Shown here: positions 11,965 through 22,680 of the stretch, piece after piece
How the letters are laid out: each line of letters starts with the position of its first letter
How positions within the stretch are numbered: position 1 is the stretch's first letter
Source of the DNA: Symsagittifera roscoffensis
Taxonomy: Eukaryota > Xenacoelomorpha > Acoela > Convolutidae
Assembly (NCBI RefSeq): GCF_963678635.1
Contig: NW_026970820.1
Span: 2,046,001 to 2,110,000, forward strand
Direction: 5' to 3'
Length of the DNA stretch: 64,000 bases
Made by a program: the position numbers and the translations under genes
Notes under the pieces: generated by a model
What the model was told of the DNA's origin: nothing
What the model saw: only the letters and a program-made list of their open reading frames with translations
Databases searched by the model: none

Positions 11965-11967
11965 ATA

Positions 11968-11978
11968 GGTCAGTGACC
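11968..11978 (+). other. 5' terminal palindrome, family C
   Basis: GGTCA-G-TGACC starts four bases after the junction. It is also present at 10329, 19414, 27548 and 57079; in the unit at 30804 the first G is changed. Confidence 0.75.
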
Positions 11979-12017
11979 TGCGGTGCATGGGTGTTATGGG
12001 CTTGATTCGTCAGCATT

Positions 12018-12029
12018 GGCCTGGGGGCC
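12018..12029 (+). other. Small hairpin before H1, families C and D
   Basis: GGCC-TGGG-GGCC in C. In D the same place reads GGCC-TGGA-GGCC. The arms are kept and only the loop changes. Confidence 0.6.
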
Positions 12030-12054
12030 GTTAGCTTCAAGACATGTGGCACTC

Positions 12055-12091
12055 GCAGAAAAAGAGCACCCGAAGGGTGCTCTTTTTCTGC
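12055..12091 (+). other. Hairpin H1, family C form (17-bp perfect stem)
   Basis: A perfect 17-base-pair stem closed by a GAA loop, with core GAGCACCC/GGGTGCTC, A/T pairs outside it and GC at the base. It is flanked by ACTCGCA and TGCTCGAA words that are also present around H1 in A, B and D. It looks like a bacterial bidirectional terminator, but nothing else here is prokaryotic. Confidence 0.9.
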
Positions 12092-12283
12092 TCGAATGTC
12101 TTGTGAAACGGTATCTGATGAACTTTGTAGGGTGTTTTAAAAGCAACATGACAAAACGTTCTGTATCTGATCAGTAATGGTCAAAAAAGATTTATGACAC
12201 TTTCAATGACTGAAGCTACACCTGATCAGTCTCTAGAGAACTCTAAAACAAAGTAACTTATATTTTTCAGTGACTCATGAAGA

Positions 12284-12321
12284 GGACTGTTTCAACGAAA
12301 ACAAGTTTTCGGAAACAGTCC
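12284..12321 (+). other. Middle hairpin H2, family C form
   Basis: Outer arms GGACTGTTTC and GAAACAGTCC pair perfectly. An inner stem CGAAAAC-aa-GTTTTCG follows. The preceding ATGAAGA word is shared by nearly all A and C copies. Confidence 0.9.
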
Positions 12322-12480
12322 TAATGTTTTTCTTGGAGCTCATTTTTAAGTACGTGGACTTTCAATTGTGACTAATAGTTGAATTAGACTTGGAATTTGT
12401 CCCAAAAAAGTTAAGTTTGTCTCAAATTGATTAGAAGCAATAGAAAAAAAAAAAAACTTTTTTTTATTTGACCAAAATAC

Positions 12481-13525
12481 TTGAGTCAGAAACGTGAAAA
12501 ATTCCTTTTTTTTCAAAAAGTCATAAGAAGTAGTTCAATTTGCATTAAATCACTAAACTAGAATAATTGAACCTGTTCAGATTGGTTTTCACGAACAAAG
12601 TCGTAAAATTTCCATATTTAGAGAAAAGGCAAAAAAACACCTTTTTGGTTAACTGAAAAAGGTAGATAAATCGGATAAAGTCGTCTTCAAACCTATAGGA
12701 CCGAAAAATGATGTAATTGAGGTATATATGTAGTGTCCCTTGTAAGGTCACATGCAAAAAGGTGAAACAATTGGGGCGGCCACTTCAGAAAACCAGACTA
12801 TTTTTCGGACTTTGGCCATTTTTATTTGTAGTAAAGTAGTCGTAAGTTACCAGAGAAAAAAAAATTGTAAAAACCAAAATTTTTATCCAATTTTGACAAT
12901 TAAATACTCTATACCTACTAAAATGGCTATGGCAAGCTCAAATATGCCATCAAAACTCATTTTTTCTCACTTTTTAAATTTTTTGTTTTTTTGATATAAA
13001 ATGTTGAGTCAGAAACGTGAAAAATCAGTTTTTTTCAAAAAGTCAAAAAAAGTTGTTCCAATCAATTTGTTTCACTAAAACACAATTTCTCAGCCTGTTC
13101 AGAATGGTTTTCATGTTTAAAGCTGAAACTTTACACATTTTGAGAAAAGTGGAAAAAATAACTTTTTAGTTACAAAAAAACCATCATTTTTGTTGCATTT
13201 TTTGAGAAAACTCAAATTTTTAAGAAAAACAAATTTTCTTTAACCTACATAATTGGGCTCCTAAAACAGTCTACTTTCATCCATTCTTCATCAAATTACC
13301 CCAATTTGTTAACCAAAATAGAGTTACTGAGCCATTTTTACCAAAAAACGTGGTTTTTCCCTGTTTTTCCCCATTTTTCCCACTATAAGTCAACGCATAA
13401 CAAAATTTTGGGAAAACGGAGCAAAAGTGTATCCTTAGAATTGCATTTTAGGCCCGCATGCCAATTTTTATCGAATTCTATCCCGACAATTTTGAGATCA
13501 GCACTTTTTCCGAGCAAATAGTCAT
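12481..13525 (+). repeat. Two internal ~522-bp repeats in a C unit (example)
   Basis: ttgagtcagaaacgtg occurs at 12481 and 13004, and cctgttcag at 12572 and 13094. All C units share this diverged tandem duplication. A units have the same with a 511-base period (1230 and 1741), and D units have a more diverged second copy. Confidence 0.8.
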
Positions 13526-13545
13526 ACCGTTATAATTCTTTGGCC

Positions 13546-13567
13546 GTTCGGGGCCCCTACCCCAAAC
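13546..13567 (+). other. Terminal hairpin H3, family C form
   Basis: GTTCGGGG faces CCCCAAAC, with one C/A mismatch, around a ccccta loop. It is followed by the small CGCC-GAA-GGCG stem nine bases before CTAG. Confidence 0.75.
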
Positions 13568-13696
13568 TCACTAAACAAAGACGCCGAAGGCGGACGGCCA
13601 CCTAGCACCCTCTTTGACCTGCGGCGCGTTAGTGTTTGCGGGTGTAAGTTTTGAAGTAAGGCCTGGAGGCCATTGGCTTCAAGGCATGTCGCACTC

Positions 13697-13732
13697 GCAG
13701 AAGAAGAGCACCCGAAGGGTGCTCTTTTCTGC
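13697..13732 (+). other. Hairpin H1, family D form
   Basis: Same core and GAA loop as C, with one extra base in the left arm that leaves a bulge. The base is GCAG/CTGC. Confidence 0.85.
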
Positions 13733-13922
13733 TCGAAAACTCTAATTCAATTAATTTTTTCTTAACCCTCACACTTTGTCTAACATTTTTTGACCTTTCC
13801 TTCTTTGTTTCTCAGTGAGACTATCAGCCATGATCGCTAACTTGCATTGCTGACTGATTATAATGACAAGTCACTCTGCGCCTTGATCAGTTAACAATGC
13901 AAAACATTGTGATTCATGAAGA

Positions 13923-13960
13923 GGACTGTTTCAACAAAAACAAGTTTTCGGAAACAGTCC
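13923..13960 (+). other. Middle hairpin H2, family D form
   Basis: The outer arms pair perfectly as in C. The inner left arm is CAAAAAC, giving one mismatch with GTTTTCG. Confidence 0.88.
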
Positions 13961-15195
13961 TGTTAACTTATTTTTGATCTCGTTTTTAAGTTTATCGACT
14001 TTTAGTTGTTTTCAGTAGGCTATTTCGACCTGAATTAGGTCCTAAAAGGTTAATTTTGTCTCAAATTGATTAGAAGCAATAGAAAAAAAAAACATTTTTT
14101 TTATTTGATAAAAATAGTTGAAATAGAAACGTGAAAAATCTCTTTTTTTCAAAAGTCATCAAAAGTAGTTCCAATTGAATTGAATCACTAGGCTACAATG
14201 TATGAACCTGTTCAGAATGGTTTTCAACACCAAAGCCGTAAAATTTCCATATTTAGAGAAAAGTCAAAAAAACACGTTTTTGGTTAACTCAAAAAGGTAG
14301 ATAAATCGGGTAAAGTCGACTTTATACCTATAGGATCAAAAAATGAATTATTTAGGGCATACATGTAGTGTCCATGTAAGGTCGCTTGCAAAAAATTACA
14401 ACAATTGTGGTAGCCACTTCCGAAAACAAGTCTTTTTTTTCGAAATTTGGCCAATTTTATTTGTAGTAAAGTAGTAAAAAGCTACCCGAGAAAAAAAAGT
14501 TGTAAAAACCAAAATTTTCATCCAATTTTGACAATTAAATACTCTAAACCTACTAAAATGACTACGGCAAGCTCGAATATGCTATCAAAACTCATTTTTT
14601 CTCACTTTTTAAAATTTTTGATTTTTTGATATAAAATGTTGAGTCAGAAACGTGAAAAATCAGTTTCTATCAAAAAGTAAAAATAAGTTGTTCCAATCAA
14701 ATTGTTTCAATAGGCCACGCTCTGTGGACTTGATTAGAAGTGTTAGCAAGATCAAAGTCATAAAATTTCCATATTTAGAGAAACGGCGAAAAAAACACCT
14801 TTTTGGTTAATTTTTCCAAAAAAATGACCAAAAAATTAGGAGACGGTCCTGAAAAAAAAAAAATTTTAAAAAGAAAGTATTTCTAATTTTTACATAGTTA
14901 GACTACCTAAACAGTCTTCTTTCATCCAATACTAAACAATCTATCCCATTTTTTGGACTCAAATTGAGTTATTGAGTCATTTTAACCAAAAATCGTGTTT
15001 CGTTTTTCCGTTTTTGCCCCCCATTTCCCGCCATAAGTCAACATATAGAGTTTTTCTGGCCAAACGGCGTCCAATCGTATCCTTAGAATTGCATTTTGTA
15101 GCCGCATGCCAATTTTAAAGAAATTCTGACGAAACGTTTTGGAGATCAGCCCCGATTCCGCCGACAGGGGTATAAGGTTATAAGAAACGAGAACC

Positions 15196-15216
15196 GGCAG
15201 GGACCCTACCCTTGCC
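15196..15216 (+). other. Terminal hairpin H3, family D form
   Basis: GGCAGGG faces CCCTTGCC and pairs with one bulge. The arm sequence differs from A, C and E, but the position and the ccta-type loop are kept. Confidence 0.78.
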
Positions 15217-15255
15217 TCGCCGTATCTCTGACGCCGAAGCGCGACGACCACCTAG

Positions 15256-16906
15256 CACCCTCTTTGACCTGCGGTGCATTAGTGTTTGCGGGTGTAAGTT
15301 TTTTAGTAAGGCCTGGAGGCGATTGGCTTCAAGGCATGTGGCACTCGCAGAAGAAGAGCACCCGAAGGGTGCTCTTTTCTGCTCGAAAACTCTAAGTCAA
15401 TTAATTTTTTCTTAACCCTCACACTTTGTCTAACATTTTTAGACCTTTCCTTATTCATTTCTCATTGAGACTATTAGCCATGATCGCTAACTTGCATTGC
15501 TGGCTGATTTTTAATGACAAGTCACTCTGCGCCTTGATCAGTTAACAATGCAAAACATTGTGATTCTTGAAGAGGACTGTTTCAACAAAAACAAGTTTTC
15601 GGAAACAGTCCTGTTAACTTATTTTTGATCTCGTTTTTAAGTTTATCGACTTTTAGTGGTTTTCAGTAGGCTATTTGGACCTGAATTAGGTCCTAAAAGG
15701 TTAATTTTGTCTCAAAATGATTAGAAGCAATAGAAGAAAAAAAACCATTTTTTTTATTTGATAAAAATAGTTGAAATAGAAACGTGAAAAATCTCTTTTT
15801 TTTCAAAATTCATCAAATGTAGTTCCAATTGAATTGAATCACTAGGCTACAATTTATGAACCTGTTCAGAATGGCTTTCAAGACCAAAGCTGTAAAATTT
15901 CCATATTTAGAGAAAAGTCAAAAAAACACATTTTTGGTTAACTCAAAAAGGTAGATAAATCGGGTAAAGTGGTCTTTAAACCTATAGGATCCAAAAATGA
16001 TTTAATTAGGGCATACATGTAGTGTCCTTGTAAGGTCGCTTGCAAAAAATTACAACAATTGTGGTAGCCATTTCGGAAAACAAGTCTTTTTTTTCGAAAT
16101 TTGGCCAGTTTTATTTGTAGTAAAGTAGTAAAAAGCTACCAGAGAAAAAAAAGTTGTAAAAACCAAAATTTTCATCCAATTTTGACAATTAAATACTCGA
16201 AACCTACTAAAATTACTATGGCAAGCTCGAATATGCTATCAAAACTCATTTTTTCTCACTTTTTAAAAATTTTGATTTTTTGATATAAATTGTTGAGTCA
16301 GAAACGTGAAAAAGCAGTTTTTATCAAAAAGTAAAAAAGTTGTTCCAATCAAATTGTTTCAATAGGCCATGCTCTGTGGACTTGATTAGAAGTGTTAGCA
16401 TGATCAAAGCCATAAAATTTCCATATTTAGAGAAAAGGCGAAAAAAACACCTTTTTGGTTAATTTTTCCAAAAAAATGACCAAAAAATTAGGAGACGGTC
16501 CTGAAAAAAAAAAAATTTTAAAAATAAAGTAATTCTAATTTTTACATAGTTAGGCTTATTTAACAGTCTTCTTTCATCCGATACTAAACAATCTATCCCA
16601 TTTTTGGACCCAAATTGAGTTATTGAGTCATTTTAACCAAAAATCGTGTTTAGTTTTTCCGTTTTTGCCCCCCATTTCCCGCCATAAGTCAACATATAGA
16701 GTTTTTCTGGCCAAACGGCGTGCAATCGTATCCTTAGAATTGCATTTTGTAGCCGCATGCCAATTTTAAAGAAATTCTGACGAAACGTTTTGGAGATCAG
16801 CCCCGATTCCGCCGACAGGGGTATAAGGTTATAAGTTACGAGAACCGGCAGGGACCCTACCCTTGCCTCGCCGTATCTCTGACGCCGAAGCGCGACGACC
16901 ACCTAG
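15256..16906 (+). repeat. Unit 10, family D
   Basis: This is the second D unit of an adjacent pair. H1 is at 15347-15382, H2 at 15574-15611 and H3 at 16847-16867. It differs from its neighbour by scattered substitutions and short A/T-run length changes. Confidence 0.95.
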
Positions 16907-16954
16907 AGGAAATTGTTTCGCCCCACCCACCCGACCAAATCATTTACCCACCCA

Positions 16955-16968
16955 CCTGATCAGTCAGG
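16955..16968 (+). other. 5' region hairpin, family F
   Basis: CCTGA and TCAGG arms flank a TCAG loop, about 50 bases after the junction. It contains TGATCA, a word found downstream of H1 in A and C (cctgatcag). Confidence 0.65.
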
Positions 16969-17383
16969 CCACTTCCATGTCGTCTTTTTAAATTTGATTT
17001 ATTCCGTAGCTGGATTCGATTAATGGTATTGCCTAAGAAATAAAAGTTTGACAGACACGACTGTTTGATAGAGACTTTTTCGGATCTTTTTTTCTAATAC
17101 GTTTTCAAAATTATATCCTGAAAATAATCATGCGCCTTCATCACATATGTCATCGAAGCAAATAGAGTATCGTGTTGGTTCCATAAATGTATCCCAGTAT
17201 CCACAATGCTAAGAAGCAGGAAAACTAAAATACCTTTCTATTAAATTTGAGATTCAATGTCTCCTGAAGGAAAAGAAAACGCTCTCCTAGGGTGCAAGTT
17301 TTCCGCAAAAACTGTATAAGCTGAAACATAACAGCACAACATATCGGCTGCTCTCTATTTCTCTGCTCTTTATTCGAGGTCCC

Positions 17384-17425
17384 GGATGCCCCTACCTGGG
17401 ACCACAAGGGTCCCAGGGCGCATCC
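17384..17425 (+). other. Middle hairpin H2, family F form
   Basis: Inner arms TGGGACC (17397-17403) and GGTCCCA (17409-17415) pair perfectly. Outer arms GGATGC (17384-17389) and GCATCC (17420-17425) extend it. It appears to be an enlarged relative of the E hairpin. Confidence 0.82.
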
Positions 17426-17939
17426 TATAGGGATTAAAGCATCAAACGTACAATCATGAAATGAGAAATTCTAATCACTTATTACAATTTTCCATATTTC
17501 ATTTTGCTCAGCAATCAATAAACTGTTGTATTTTTAACTTGAAGAGCCTGTTATATTATCAAACAAAATTTTTCGATAAAAATTACATTTTTTTTTAGTT
17601 TTTCGAACAATATTTTCAAATTTGAAACAAAAGAAAACCCTGCATTTCTTTGCAGTAACTAAGTCAGTGCACTGTAGCTACACTAGTGAATGTAAAACAT
17701 AGTTAAAAAAACGGACAACTGAATCTGGTTTTTAAAATTTAATGTTTTTTTGTTTGGCTTTTAAATAGGATCACGTCAATTAATAATTGAAATTGAGCAA
17801 ACAAGAATATAACACTCGCAATTTTTGTTCCATTTTGACTAGAAAAATGATCAAACCACTCTATATTGCCTATGGCAAGCTCAAAACATCCATCAAAAAC
17901 CACTTTTGTTCACTTTTAAAATTGAATTATTTTTCGACC

Positions 17940-19320
17940 AAAAAAAGTTAGAGATGAAATTGAAAAAAAACGAAAATTTACCTAATTTGAAAAAATTGGT
18001 GTCAAACTGCCTTATCCATTGAAACACTTTCTATGAACCTATTCAGAAAGGTTTTGTTGAGCAATGCCGAAAAAATTACCCCTTTTGAGAAAAATTCAAA
18101 AAACACATTTTTGGTTAACTCAAAAAAGTGGAAAAAGTGGGAAAAGGGGTCTTCAAAATGAAACCATCCAAAAGTGGCATTTACTAACTGCCATTTTTTT
18201 GTAAATTCAGACCCGCATGCAAAAAATTACGAAAATCCTACGTGAAGTTTTTGAGAACAGATTAGTTTCTCCGGAATTTTGGTAGTACTAATTTCATTAC
18301 TGTACTTATAATTAAAGTCAAATCAAAAAGTCGTAAAAACTACAATTTTTAATCAATTTTGACAAATAAATGATCAAAACCCACTAAATTGGCTATAGCA
18401 AGTTCGAATCTACAATCAGAAACCCTTTTTTCCCATTTCTGAAAATTTTCATTTTTTAAAAAATAAATGTTGAGTCACAAACGGGAAAAATCATACTTTT
18501 TCAAAAAGTCAAAAAAAATTGATCCATTTAAACTAATTCATCAGGCCACAAGTTAGGAACCTGTTCAGAATGGTTTTCATGATTAAAGCAGCAAAAGTCA
18601 CCCATTTTGAGAAAAGTCGAAAAAACACCTTTTTAGTTAACTCGAAAAAGTGGAAAAAGTGGAGAAAGGGGTGTTCAAAACGAAACCATCCAAAAGTGGC
18701 ATTTACTAACTGCCATTTTTTTGTAAATTCAGACCCGCATGCAAAAATTTACGAAAATCCTACGTGAAGTTTTTGAGAACAGATTAGTTTCTCGGGAATT
18801 GTGGTAGTACTATTTTTATTACTATAATTATAATTAAAGTCAAAACTAAAAGTCGTAAAAACTACAATTTTTAATCAATTTTGACAAATTAATGATCAAA
18901 ACGCACTAAATTGGCTATGGCAAGTTCGAATGGACCATCAGAAACCATTTTTTCCCATTTTTGAAAATTTTCATTTTTTTGAAATTAAATGTTGAGTCAC
19001 AAACGGGAAAAAACAAATTTTTTCAAAAAGTCAAAAAAAATTGTTCCATTTAAACTTATCCATTAGGTCACACGTTGGGAACCTGTTCAGAATGGTTTTC
19101 ATGATCATAGCAGCAAAATTTACCCATTTTGAGAAAAGTCAAAAAAACACCTTTTTAGTTAACTGAAAAAAGTGGAAAAAGTGGGAAAAAGGGTCTTCAA
19201 AATGAAACCATCCAAAAATGGCATTAACAAACTGCCATTATTTTCCAAATTCAGACCCGCATGCAAAAAATTAGGAAATTCTGACGTGCCGTTTAGCAGA
19301 ACTCGATAGTTTCTAGGAAT
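17940..19320 (+). repeat. Three internal ~522-bp repeats in unit 11
   Basis: The marker cct(g/a)ttcag occurs at 18038, 18560 and 19082, exactly 522 bases apart. The ttgagtcac word is at 18470 and about 18992. The last two copies are very similar; the first is more diverged. A possible older copy lies before 17940. Confidence 0.85.
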
Positions 19321-19355
19321 ATGGACCAATGTAAAAAATTTATTGCCTTTTGACC

Positions 19356-19377
19356 GGAAGGGGCCCCTACCCCTTCC
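19356..19377 (+). other. Terminal hairpin H3, family F form
   Basis: A perfect 8-base-pair stem, GGAAGGGG with CCCCTTCC, and a ccccta loop. It is the best-paired H3 in the window. Confidence 0.85.
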
Positions 19378-19410
19378 TAATCGCTTTTTGTGCTACACGC
19401 GACCATCTAG

Positions 19411-21043
19411 ATAGGTCAGTGACCTGCGGTGCATGGGTGTTATGGGCTTGATTCGTCAGCATTGGCCTGGGGGCCGTTAGCTTCAAGACATGTGGCACTC
19501 GCAGAAAAAGAGCACCCGAAGGGTGCTCTTTTTCTGCTCGAATGTCTTGTGAAACGGTATCTGATGAACTTTGTAGGGTGTTTTAAAAGCAACATGACAA
19601 AACTTTCTGTATCTGATCAGTAATGGTCAAAAAAGATTTATGACACTTTCAATGACTGAAGCTACACCTGATCAGTCTCTAGAGAACTCTAAAACAAAGT
19701 AACTTATATTTTTCAGTGACTCATGAAGAGGACTGTTTCAACGAAAACAAGTTTTCGGAAACAGTCCTAATGTTTTTCTTGGAGCTCATTTTTAAGTACG
19801 TGGACTTTCAATTGTGACTAATAGTTGAATTAGACTTGGAATTTGTCCCAAAAAAGTTAAGTTTGTCTCAAATTGATTAGAAGCAATAGAAAAAAAAAAA
19901 ACTTTTTTTTATTTGACCAAAATACTTGAGTCAGAAACGTGAAAAATTCCTTTTTTTTCAAAAAGTCATAAGAAGTAGTTCAATTTGCATTAAATCACTA
20001 AACTAGAATAATTGAACCTGTTCAGATTGGTTTTCACGAACAAAGTCGTAAAATTTCCATATTTAGAGAAAAGGCAAAAAAACACCTTTTTGGTTAACTG
20101 AAAAAGGTAGATAAATCGGATAAAGTCGTCTTCAAACCTATAGGACCGAAAAATGATGTAATTGAGGTATATATGTAGTGTCCCTTGTAAGGTCACATGC
20201 AAAAAGGTGAAACAATTGGGGCGGCCACTTCAGAAAACCAGACTATTTTTCGGACTTTGGCCATTTTTATTTGTAGTAAAGTAGTCGTAAGTTACCAGAG
20301 AAAAAAAAATTGTAAAAACCAAAATTTTTATCCAATTTTGACAATTAAATACTCTATACCTACTAAAATGGCTATGGCAAGCTCAAATATGCCATCAAAA
20401 CTCATTTTTTCTCACTTTTTAAATTTTTTGTTTTTTTGATATAAAATGTTGAGTCAGAAAAATCAGTTTTTTTCAAAAAGTCAAAAAAAGTTGTTCCAAT
20501 CAATTTGTTTCACTAAAACACAATTTCTCAGCCTGTTCAGAATGGTTTTCATGTTTAAAGCTGAAACTTTACACATTTTGAGAAAAGTGGAAAAAATAAC
20601 TTTTTAGTTACAAAAAAACCATCATTTTTGTTGCATTTTTTGAGAAAACTCAAATTTTTAAGAAAAACAAATTTTCTTTAACCTACATAATTGGGCTCCT
20701 AAAACAGTCTACTTTCATCCATTCTTCATCAAATTACCCCAATTTGTTAACCAAAATAGAGTTACTGATCCATTTTTACCAAAAAACGTGGTTTTTCCCT
20801 GTTTTTCCCCATTTTTCCCACTATAAGTCAACGCATAACAAAATTTTGGGAAAACGGAGCAAAAGTGTATCCTTAGAATTGCATTTTAGGCCCGCATGCC
20901 AATTTTTATCGAATTCTATCCCGACAATTTTGAGATCAGCACTTTTTCCGAGCAAATAGTCATACCGTTATAATTCTTTGGCCGTTCGGGGCCCCTACCC
21001 CAAACTCACTAAACAAAGACGCCGAAGGCGGACGGCCACCTAG
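19411..21043 (+). repeat. Unit 12, family C, near-duplicate of unit 8
   Basis: H1 is a perfect 17-bp stem at 19501-19537, H2 at 19730-19767 and H3 at 20984-21005. Compared with 11965-13605 I see a short deletion (around 20455-20462), one A-run change and a few substitutions, so the copy is recent. Confidence 0.95.
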
Positions 21044-22680
21044 TTGTCACTGTGGCCCCGCTAATTAAGTGACTTTTGACGAGTGGGTTCCGCGGGGGGC
21101 GGAGCAGGGGAACGCTTAACGCACTCGCAAAAGGAGCACCCTTCGGGTGCTCTTTTTTGCTCGAAAGTTTTCTGAAACGGTATCTGATGAACTTTGTAAG
21201 GTGTCACAAAAGCAACAACACAAAACATTCTGTATGTGATTAGAAAAGATCGAAAAAGATTTCTCATACTTTCAATGACTGAATCTACACCTGATCAGTC
21301 TCTAGAGAACTCTAAACCAAAGTAACTTATGTTTTTCAGTGATTCATGAAGAGGACCGTTCCAACGAAAACAAGTTTTCGGAAACAGTCCTCATATTTTT
21401 TTTCGAAGCCATTGTCAAGTACGTGGACTTTCAATTGTGACTAATAGCTGAATTGGACTTGGAATTTGTCACAAAGAGGTTAAGTTTGTCTCAAATTGAT
21501 TAGAAGCAAAAGAAAAAATAAAAAAATTTCTTATTTGGAAAAAAAAGTTGAGACAGAAACGTGAAAAAACCCATTTTTCAAAAGTCATTAAAAGTAGCTC
21601 CAATTGGCTTAAATCACTAGACTACAATATATGAACCTGTTCAGAATGGTTTTCAAGACCAAAGCCGTAAAATTTCCATGTTTAGAGAAAAGGCAAAAAA
21701 AAACAACTTTTTGGTTAACTCAAAAAGGTAGATAAATCGGGTAAAGTCGTCTTCAAACCTATAGGATTGAGCAGTGATCTAAATAGGGTGAAGGGTGTAT
21801 ATGTAGTGTCCTTGTTAGGTCGCATGCAAAAAACTAGAACAGTTTTGTTGGCCACTTCCGAAATTAAGACTTTTTTTTCGAAATTTGGCCATTTTTTTTT
21901 TTGTAGTAAAATAGTAGTAAATTAGCCGAGAAAAAAAATTGTAAAAACCATAATTTTTATTCAATTTTGACGTTTAAATACTCTATACCTACTAAAATGT
22001 CTATGGCAAGCTCAAATAAGCCATCAAAATTCATTTTTTCTCACTTTTTAAAATTTTTGTTTTTTTGAATACAATGTTGAGTCAGAAACGTAAAAAATCA
22101 ATTTTTTTCAAAAAGTCAAAATAAAGTGTTCCAATCAATTTGTTTCACTAAAACACACTTTATGAACCTGTTCAGAATGTGTTTTTGGCTTAGAGCCGAA
22201 AATTCACCCATTTTGAGAAAAGTGGAAAAAACACCTTTTTAGTTACAAAAAAACCATCATTTTTGTTGCATTTTTTGAAAAAACTCAAATTTTTGAGAGG
22301 AAAATTTTTTCTCAAACTTTTATAATTGGGCTCCCCAAACAGTCTACTTTCATCCATTTCTTGTCAATATACCCCATTTTCTGAACCAAAACAGAGTTAA
22401 TAGGTGATTTTTATCAAAAAACGTGTTTTTTACCATTTTTGCCCCCCATTTCCCTCTATAAGTCAACACATAACAAAATTTTGGCAAAACGGGGCAAAAG
22501 TGTATCCTTAGAATTTCCATACGGGGCTGCATGCAAAAAATTAGGGAATTCTGACCTCCAGTTTTCGAGAACACGACTTATTCTGCATGAAAAGGGTAAA
22601 AGGTAATTGTTCCTTCGAACCGACGGGGCCCCTTCCCCTGTCTCTGCTGAACGCCATAGCCGGACGCGGCGGCCACCTAG
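21044..22680 (+). repeat. Unit 13, family A
   Basis: The 5' end is TTGTCACTG. H1 is at 21134-21152, H2 at 21353-21390 and H3 at 22622-22642. The segment ggattgagcagtgatc at about 21765 is unusual for A and also occurs in the C unit at 30804. A small extra segment (gtgaagg) follows near 21788. Confidence 0.95.

Larger units (their letters stand above)
11965..13605 (+). repeat. Unit 8, family C
   Basis: H1 is a perfect 17-base-pair stem with a GAA loop at 12055-12091. H2 is at 12284-12321 and H3 at 13546-13567. CCTGTTCAG occurs at 12572 and 13094, an internal period of 522. The unit at 19411-21043 is almost the same sequence. Confidence 0.95.
13606..15255 (+). repeat. Unit 9, family D
   Basis: The 5' end is CACCCTCTTTGACC. 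H1 is at 13697-13732 with a one-base bulge. H2 is at 13923-13960; its inner left arm reads CAAAAAC where the other families have CGAAAAC. H3 is at 15196-15216. The internal second repeat is strongly diverged (ggacttgattagaag in place of cctgttcagaatgg). Confidence 0.95.
16907..19410 (+). repeat. Unit 11, family F (single copy, 2.5 kb, chimera-like)
   Basis: The first ~800 bases are unlike A-D. A CCTGA/TCAGG hairpin lies at 16955-16968 and an elaborate middle hairpin at 17384-17425. The words CGGCTGCTC (17345) and GCATCCTA around that hairpin also flank the E-family H2, so the 5' part is related to E. The 3' part resembles A, C and D: the ~522-base internal repeat appears at least three times (marker at 18038, 18560 and 19082). 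H3 at 19356-19377 has perfect 8-base arms. The unit closes with CCATCTAG, the only variant junction. Confidence 0.9.

Noticed and set aside
12055..12091. Rho-independent terminator of a bacterial or phage genome
   Set aside because: The form fits, but there are no genes, no coding density and no ribosome binding sites anywhere in the window.
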